Shown: positions 45,928 to 49,632 of the stretch, piece after piece
Layout: each line of letters opens with the position of its first letter
How positions within the stretch are numbered: the stretch's first letter is position 1
NCBI GenBank assembly: GCA_900316975.1
Contig: ONFA01000042.1
Span: 1-49,632, forward strand
Direction: 5' to 3'
DNA length: 49,632 nt
Origin: an uncultured Prevotellaceae bacterium
GTDB lineage: Bacteria; Bacteroidota; Bacteroidia; Bacteroidales; Bacteroidaceae
Position numbers and translations under genes: made by a program
Notes under the pieces: generated by a model
Told to the model about the DNA's origin: nothing
Databases searched by the model: none
What the model saw: only the letters and a program-made list of their open reading frames with translations

Positions 45928-46016
45928 ACGAGTATCAATGTAATGTTTCTTAGGAAATGGTTTCGCTTCATCATCAAAGACTATAAGTTTCTACCCCTTT
46001 ATAACAGGGCAAACGA

Positions 46017-47645
46017 TTACTGAAATAAGGAATACTTCTCCATGTCATCATTGTTCGCAAACCGATAGCCAGCAACATCCATGACGGCATAAATGAATTT
46101 ATCCGTGCAGAACGGCTTGTTCGTAGAAGACTTTATCTTCTCCATTTTGTCTGGATGAAGTTCTTGGAAAATGGGAGAAACATAGACCATGAATGGTATT
46201 TTCTTGCCTTGTGCTTGCGACTCCTCCGTTGCTTTTGCATGTCCAAAGTAGTTGGGGTCAGTGTCGAAAAGATCTAATCCATGGTCGGAAAAGTAGAATA
46301 CAACAGCATCTTGCTCCTTATATCTATTCATGATGGAGTTGACGACAAAATCGTTGTAGAGGGTGGCATTGTCGTAGGCTGCCAAAAGATTCCTTTGATG
46401 TTCTGGATACTCATTGTATTCTGCTCCTTTGAACTCTTCGTAATCATGGGGATAACGTTCTTCGAAGTTCTCATGTTGCCCCATAAAATGATAGAAGATG
46501 ACATTCTTTTCTTTAGTATTGACCTTTTCTTTTCCTATTAGCCCTCCATCATATCTATTGGCATTCATTTCATTCTCCAGGAAAAAAGTTTCATCGCACA
46601 ACTGACCATGTCCACTGGGAAGATTATCAAACATACCTTTTTCAGATTGGTTGGAAATCCATGCAGTATAATACCCAGCAATTTTCATCACTTCAATGAT
46701 ATTGGTATGTTCATACCACGGAAGTCCATCTTCATGACCTATTTGATATGTGTTCAACAAATACTTGAAAGCCGCGGTAGTGTGAGAGCAGGGACTCGTT
46801 ACCTTTTTATAGACGAATAGATTTCCATCCTGCACTTGCCTCGTCAAAAGCGGATTCGTATTTCTTTTATATCCATACAAGGAACTGTGATTGGAAGAGA
46901 ATGACTCACCCAATATAATAATGATTTGTGAAGGGTGAATGCTATCTGACTCTTCAATTTGAGGGTGAGTGGGGTGATTCTTCAAGTCCACGACTTCTTC
47001 AAAATTGAAACTCCACCGTTTTTTGTCCACAAATTCTTCTTGGATAATACCAGAATTGTGCCAGATTGCACAAATAGAAAACAACAGTATCACACCTGCC
47101 ACTATCCATGATTTCCCCAATTTTACCTTTTGTATTTTAGGAAGCATAAAGGTGATGAAGATGCTGACGGCTATGATAGAGAAGAACAAAACTACTTGCT
47201 CCCATGAAATAAATGTGTCAAAGTATTCTTTCGCCTCGTCTGGATTCGTGGCTGCGATAATCTGAATGAAATCGTTAGAGAGCAGACACCCATACACATG
47301 ATAGCAATAGAGATTCAATATGGCGAACAATGTTGTCAAGATGAAAACAATAGGCTTCAACACCCTTGCAATTTTCTGAAATAGATTGAGCATCACCACA
47401 AAGATATATGCGATGATGTAATACATCATGGCGAGATAGACTGCATAAGTAGGATGTCCCAATTGTGAATAGCAATTGGGGAGGGCAATGAGCACCCATA
47501 ACAATAAGAAATAGAACCAATCCTGTTTGAAAGGAAATAGAAGTTTTTCTTTGAGAAGTGCCAATATGGCACATACATTAAGGCGTTTCGTGCCAGAACA
47601 CCTTGACATAGGGGAACAATCCTCTCTTTTTAGATTCTCATGCAT
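46017..47645 (-). CDS. Phosphoethanolamine-transferase-like membrane sulfatase-fold protein
   Basis: 542 residues. Five hydrophobic segments (about 43-60, 66-88, 96-118, 150-168 and 180-196) are followed by a periplasmic alkaline-phosphatase/sulfatase-fold domain from about 235. In EptA-type enzymes a zinc site and a Thr nucleophile transfer phosphoethanolamine from phosphatidylethanolamine to lipid A or glycans. The equivalents here are IIILGES (E247), the SPCSHTTAAFKYLL segment (T289 or T290 as nucleophile), FSDHGLDLFD and FGHA. The acceptor is unknown. The coding region is AT-rich compared with neighbours, a sign of transfer. The ATG at 47645 lies 4 nt after a segment that can be sequestered by the long leader (47646-47933); an internal Met at residue 13 is an alternative start. 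It is co-transcribed with the GDPD-like gene. Confidence 0.85.
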   Translation of the reverse strand: MHENLKREDCSPMSRCSGTKRLNVCAILALLKEKLLFPFKQDWFYFLLLWVLIALPNCYSQLGHPTYAVYLAMMYYIIAYIFVVMLNLFQKIARVLKPIVFILTTLFAILNLYCYHVYGCLLSNDFIQIIAATNPDEAKEYFDTFISWEQVVLFFSIIAVSIFITFMLPKIQKVKLGKSWIVAGVILLFSICAIWHNSGIIQEEFVDKKRWSFNFEEVVDLKNHPTHPQIEESDSIHPSQIIIILGESFSSNHSSLYGYKRNTNPLLTRQVQDGNLFVYKKVTSPCSHTTAAFKYLLNTYQIGHEDGLPWYEHTNIIEVMKIAGYYTAWISNQSEKGMFDNLPSGHGQLCDETFFLENEMNANRYDGGLIGKEKVNTKEKNVIFYHFMGQHENFEERYPHDYEEFKGAEYNEYPEHQRNLLAAYDNATLYNDFVVNSIMNRYKEQDAVVFYFSDHGLDLFDTDPNYFGHAKATEESQAQGKKIPFMVYVSPIFQELHPDKMEKIKSSTNKPFCTDKFIYAVMDVAGYRFANNDDMEKYSLFQ

Positions 47646-47933
47646 AGTTGGTCGGACGCTTTTGAAATCTAATTATTCATAAAATTGGGCACAAAAGAAG
47701 CGTACCGCTTTCCGTGTTTCATTCCTAAGTTCAGGATTGCGTCCGACCAAAGAGTTAACCTTTACACTGAAATGAAAGGAAAGGGTACGCCCAAACATGA
47801 GCGTATCCCGTTCCTCGGGTTCAGTGTTTTGTCTGGTCGGACTATTTTGAACTTAGAACCTTCAGAATTGAATACGATGATTCAATATGCCCACAATGTC
47901 TGCGCACGGACGGCATAGGGTGCCGAACGCTTG
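47646..47933 (-). promoter_or_regulatory. Long structured leader with alternative pairings (riboswitch-like candidate)
   Basis: Between a consensus promoter and the transferase ATG lie about 288 nt. On the minus strand a rod forms from CTAAGTTCA (47856-47848) with TGAACTTAG (47733-47725), GTCCGACCA (47842-47834) with TGGTCGGAC (47749-47741), ACACTGAA (47827-47820) with TTCAGTGT (47771-47764), and GGGATACGC (47809-47801) with GCGTACCC (47790-47783). GGTCGGACGC (47748-47739) can instead pair over 10 bp with GCGTCCGACC (47659-47650), which ends 4 nt before the ATG. The two states are mutually exclusive and would expose or mask the initiation region. GGTACGC (47706-47700) offers a further alternative partner. 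All pairings are read directly; the regulatory function is inference. Confidence 0.55.
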
Positions 47934-47939
47934 CAAGGG

Positions 47940-47969
47940 CAAAAGTACGGAAAAAAAAGAAAAGCCAAA
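47940..47969 (-). promoter_or_regulatory. Promoter of the transferase/GDPD-like operon
   Basis: Minus strand TTTG (47969-47966), 18 nt, TACTTTTG (47947-47940). The start is predicted near 47933. It lies 14 bp from the left copy of the 99-bp repeat. Confidence 0.65.
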
Positions 47970-47982
47970 AAGGTTGGGAGGA

Positions 47983-48081
47983 GTTTTTGTAAAAAAAGTG
48001 GATTTATGAGGATAGAGGAGGCCTGTTTTGATACGGAGGGAAAGAAAAAAGGGGAAAGAGTGAAGAGGAAGTGACGTTTCC
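47983..48081. repeat. 99-bp direct repeat, left copy
   Basis: Identical over 99 bp to 48869-48967 (starts GTTTTTGTAAAAAAAGTGG, ends AAGTGACGTTTCC). The two copies flank the MntA-HepT module. Confidence 0.95.
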
Positions 48082-48124
48082 TTCTGAATCTCCAACCCAT
48101 CTATGATTAATCGTTTTCCTATTT

Positions 48125-48541
48125 TTACACTAATTCATCATCCACCGGAATGATGGTATATAGGTTCTTAATCAGAAATTCAACAGCCTCCTGCAAAGGG
48201 GACAAATCATTTTGTATGGTGTCCCACACGAGGTCGGAATTGATATCAAAGTAGCCGTGAGCAATATGGTCACGCATCCCCATCACTTGTTTCCATGGTA
48301 TTTCGGGGCGAGAAGGCAGTAACTGCTTCTTTGTCAGGACATCCACTTTTTTGAAGCCTTCACCGATTGCTTCAAGCAGCATACAATTGGCCGCCAATGT
48401 TTTCATCCCATCGGCAGACATGAGCCATGTGTCAGGGCTATCAATGCCCTTGTTCCATTCCTTCAAATCAAGAATGGCATGATGTATCTGCCCAAGATAG
48501 TCTTCAACTATTTGCAGTTGCCGATATGATAGTGATGCCAT
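48125..48541 (-). CDS. hepT: HepT-like HEPN toxin
   Basis: 138 residues, all-helical HEPN (DUF86) fold. The active RNase motif R-x4-H-x-Y is complete: R90, H95, Y97 (RDHIAHGY). In known MntA-HepT pairs this toxin cuts RNA and is silenced when MntA adds AMP to the motif Tyr. It overlaps the upstream mntA by 38 nt, so the pair is translationally linked, antitoxin first. Confidence 0.9.
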   Translation of the reverse strand: MASLSYRQLQIVEDYLGQIHHAILDLKEWNKGIDSPDTWLMSADGMKTLAANCMLLEAIGEGFKKVDVLTKKQLLPSRPEIPWKQVMGMRDHIAHGYFDINSDLVWDTIQNDLSPLQEAVEFLIKNLYTIIPVDDELV

Positions 48542-48815
48542 CTCGTTCTATTTGTTCACGGAAAAAAGGACGCATGTGACGATGCTCCTGTATCAAATCA
48601 ACATCATTGCCCAACAATTCTTTCAGATACTGAGCCGCCGCAATGTGGTTCATCAACTTTGGTGGCATGGTCACAAACAAGTCAACATCACTCCCTTCAT
48701 GATGCTCGTTTCTGGCCACAGAGCCGAACAGCAACAGAGATGTGATGCCGAAACGTGAGCGCAACTCATCGGCATGAGACTTGATGATATCCACATATTC
48801 TTGTCTGGTTCTCAT
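48504..48815 (-). CDS. mntA: MntA-type nucleotidyltransferase antitoxin
   Basis: 103 residues from ATG 48815. The in-frame TTG at 48839 lies inside the -7 box and cannot be the start. It has the minimal nucleotidyltransferase fold with the signature G31-S32-x10-D43-x-D45 (FGSVARNEHHEGSDVDLF), which binds Mg-ATP. Family members AMPylate the HepT tyrosine to neutralise the toxin. It has its own promoter. Confidence 0.9.
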   Translation of the reverse strand: MRTRQEYVDIIKSHADELRSRFGITSLLLFGSVARNEHHEGSDVDLFVTMPPKLMNHIAAAQYLKELLGNDVDLIQEHRHMRPFFREQIERDGITIISATANS

Positions 48816-48836
48816 GTTCACTTTAGTTTGTTTTTG

Positions 48837-48866
48837 CAAATGTACGATTTATTTTTGATGTTCCAA
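48837..48866 (-). promoter_or_regulatory. Promoter of the mntA-hepT module
   Basis: Minus strand TTG (48866-48864), 19 nt, TACATTTG (48844-48837), an exact consensus match. It ends two bases from the right copy of the 99-bp repeat, so the module carries its promoter inside the repeat-bounded segment. Confidence 0.7.
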
Positions 48867-48868
48867 GT

Positions 48869-48967
48869 GTTTTTGTAAAAAAAGTGGATTTATGAGGATA
48901 GAGGAGGCCTGTTTTGATACGGAGGGAAAGAAAAAAGGGGAAAGAGTGAAGAGGAAGTGACGTTTCC
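48869..48967. repeat. 99-bp direct repeat, right copy
   Basis: Identical to 47983-48081. Recombination between the copies would remove the toxin-antitoxin module (about 886 bp including one copy). Confidence 0.95.
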
Positions 48968-48979
48968 CCCCTCTTTCTG

Positions 48980-49011
48980 TTTGCTAATGTCCTGCCGAAT
49001 GCCTATCTTTG
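48980..49011 (+). promoter_or_regulatory. Promoter of the HU-like gene
   Basis: TTTG (48980-48983), 20 nt, TATCTTTG (49004-49011). The start is predicted near 49018, so the palindrome array at 49024-49087 is transcribed leader. Confidence 0.7.
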
Positions 49012-49014
49012 TAC

Positions 49015-49095
49015 CTCAAAAGGGGTGAGAGTCTCACCTATGGTATAGGTCAGAGTCTCACGTGTGGTATAGGTGAGAGTCTCACCCCTTTTGAG
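49015..49095 (+). promoter_or_regulatory. Triple palindrome array in the HU-like gene leader
   Basis: The palindrome GGTGAGAGTCTCACC (middle copy GGTCAGAGTCTCACG) occurs three times at an exact 24-bp period (49024, 49048, 49072), separated by TATGGTATA-like spacers. The outer ends extend it to a perfect 16-bp pair, CTCAAAAGGGGTGAGA (49015-49030) with TCTCACCCCTTTTGAG (49080-49095). It could be an operator array for a dimeric repressor or an RNA structure at the 5' end. Confidence 0.7.
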
Positions 49096-49116
49096 AATCT
49101 TAAAGAAAGGAAACGT

Positions 49117-49518
49117 ATGTTAGCAGTAAGGAAAGCAAGAAAGAAAATCGTGCGGCCAGACGGGCTGCACGAGGCATGGGTGTATCAGTCGCCCGCATTG
49201 CCTATCGTGACATTCAAGGAGGTGGTGAAAGAGTGTGCAGAATCGTGTGGGGAGCATCCCAGCAAGACGAGAGGTGTAGTGACCGCTCTGATGGATCGCA
49301 TTGCGCATTATCTGAAAATCGGGCGTTCAGTTCGCATTGATGGTATCGGCACGCTCAAGCCGGTCATCAGTTCGGAATCTGCCGCCACGGCGGATGAACT
49401 GGACACCCCAGAAATCAGCATCAAGGGGGTGAAACTGCGGTTCTATCCGCACCAGCCCTTGCAGCAGGCGATTGCGGAGAACGGCTACGAGTACCAGCCG
49501 GAACTGGACGACAAATAG
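49117..49518 (+). CDS. HU-like DNA-binding protein
   Basis: 133 residues from ATG 49117, preceded by AAAGGA. The frame is open upstream from 49009, but that part lies in the promoter and palindrome array. It belongs to the Bacteroidetes HU/IHF-related family: a basic start (LAVRKARKKIVRPDG), a helical pair (FKEVVKECAESCGEHPSKTRGVVTALMDRIAHYLKIGRSVRIDGIG) and a beta segment ending in an acidic tail. It probably bends DNA as a dimer; such proteins are common beside mobile DNA. The IS3-family end starts 18 bp after its stop. Confidence 0.85.
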   Translation: MLAVRKARKKIVRPDGLHEAWVYQSPALPIVTFKEVVKECAESCGEHPSKTRGVVTALMDRIAHYLKIGRSVRIDGIGTLKPVISSESAATADELDTPEISIKGVKLRFYPHQPLQQAIAENGYEYQPELDDK

Positions 49519-49536
49519 AGGGGGGGCGCTTGCTGA

Positions 49537-49632
49537 TGTGACCCCGAAAAGTTGGACACTAAATTAAACATTAATTATTCAACTCTTTATAGTAGTGAGC
49601 TCGGTATTGTACCGGGCTCATTCCTTTTAACC
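49537..49632 (-). mobile_element. End of an IS3-family insertion sequence
   Basis: TGTGACCCCGAAAAGTTGGACACT at about 49537-49560 is an IS3/IS150-type terminal inverted repeat. The 3' end of its transposase follows on the minus strand. The rest lies outside the window. Confidence 0.8.
49571..49632 (-). CDS. IS3-family transposase OrfB, C-terminal end (partial)
   Basis: The minus-strand frame reads LKGMSPVQYRAHYYKELNN-stop, with the stop at 49573-49571. KGMSPVQYR is the conserved C-terminus of IS3-family DDE integrases. Only about 19 codons are in the window. Confidence 0.8.
   Translation of the reverse strand, partial: LKGMSPVQYRAHYYKELNN

Noticed and set aside
47725..47856. Integron attC site or retron msr-msd element
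   Set aside because: There is no core GTTRRRY-type ends and no integrase or reverse transcriptase in the window; the leader explanation fits the promoter and start codon better.
49025..49087. CRISPR-like array
   Set aside because: The units are 24 bp with near-constant 9-bp spacers of similar sequence, only three copies and no cas genes, so this is not a CRISPR.
49009..49116. N-terminal extension of the HU-like protein with GESLTYGIG repeats
   Set aside because: The frame starts with a TTG inside the -7 box, the segment is palindromic DNA, and a Shine-Dalgarno sequence marks the ATG at 49117.

Overview
The window looks like a chromosome segment of a Bacteroidales bacterium, most likely Prevotellaceae (Prevotella/Segatella-like). 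Four things point there: promoters of the Bacteroidetes type (TTG or TTTG, about 19-20 nt, TAnnTTTG) in front of many genes; few Shine-Dalgarno sequences; a GH97 glycosidase, many lipoproteins and a Bacteroidetes-type HU-like protein; and a dcw cluster in the order mraZ-rsmH-ftsL-ftsI-murE-mraY-murD-ftsW-murG-murC-ftsQ-ftsA-ftsZ without murF or ddl. This is inference from gene content; no database was searched.

Layout. 1-3100: a candidate structured RNA with its own promoter, then two lipoproteins, one ending in DnaJ-like CxxC repeats. 3.2-8.4 kb: hexuronate/glycan block, with a GH97 glycosidase divergent from uxuA-uxuB across a palindromic operator candidate. 8.5-9.5 kb: a HAD-family lipoprotein. 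10.3-14.2 kb: two exported proteins (a tandem-repeat/MBG protein and a beta-helix protein) divergent from a membrane-anchored AraC-type regulator; a repeated motif lies between them. 15.7-19.5 kb: recO (carrying a low-complexity in-frame insertion), tRNA-Glu(UUC), rpsT and gyrB. 20.1-36.7 kb: the dcw cluster on the minus strand, driven from a mraZ promoter with a MraZ-box-like operator and, for murG onward, from an internal promoter. 37.0-39.7 kb: outer-membrane barrel protein and priA. 39.8-43.4 kb: etfB-etfA and an acyl-CoA dehydrogenase gene with an out-of-frame deletion.

From 43.4 kb to the right edge the window is accessory. A P-loop ATPase cassette is bracketed by about 143-bp copies of the 3' end of the acyl-CoA dehydrogenase gene. 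A visibly AT-rich pair follows, a phosphoethanolamine-transferase-like gene and a GDPD-like gene; the latter is broken at a G7 tract. This pair has a nearly 290-nt leader that can fold two competing ways around the start codon. A MntA-HepT toxin-antitoxin module is bracketed by a 99-bp direct repeat. A HU-like gene has three 24-bp-spaced palindromes in its leader. The end of an IS3-family element closes the window.

The most interesting items for follow-up are: the long structured leader of the phosphoethanolamine transferase operon (47646-47933), with mutually exclusive pairings; the structured RNA at 626-800, which shares a short motif with it; the two cassettes flanked by long direct repeats; and the palindrome array in the HU leader.
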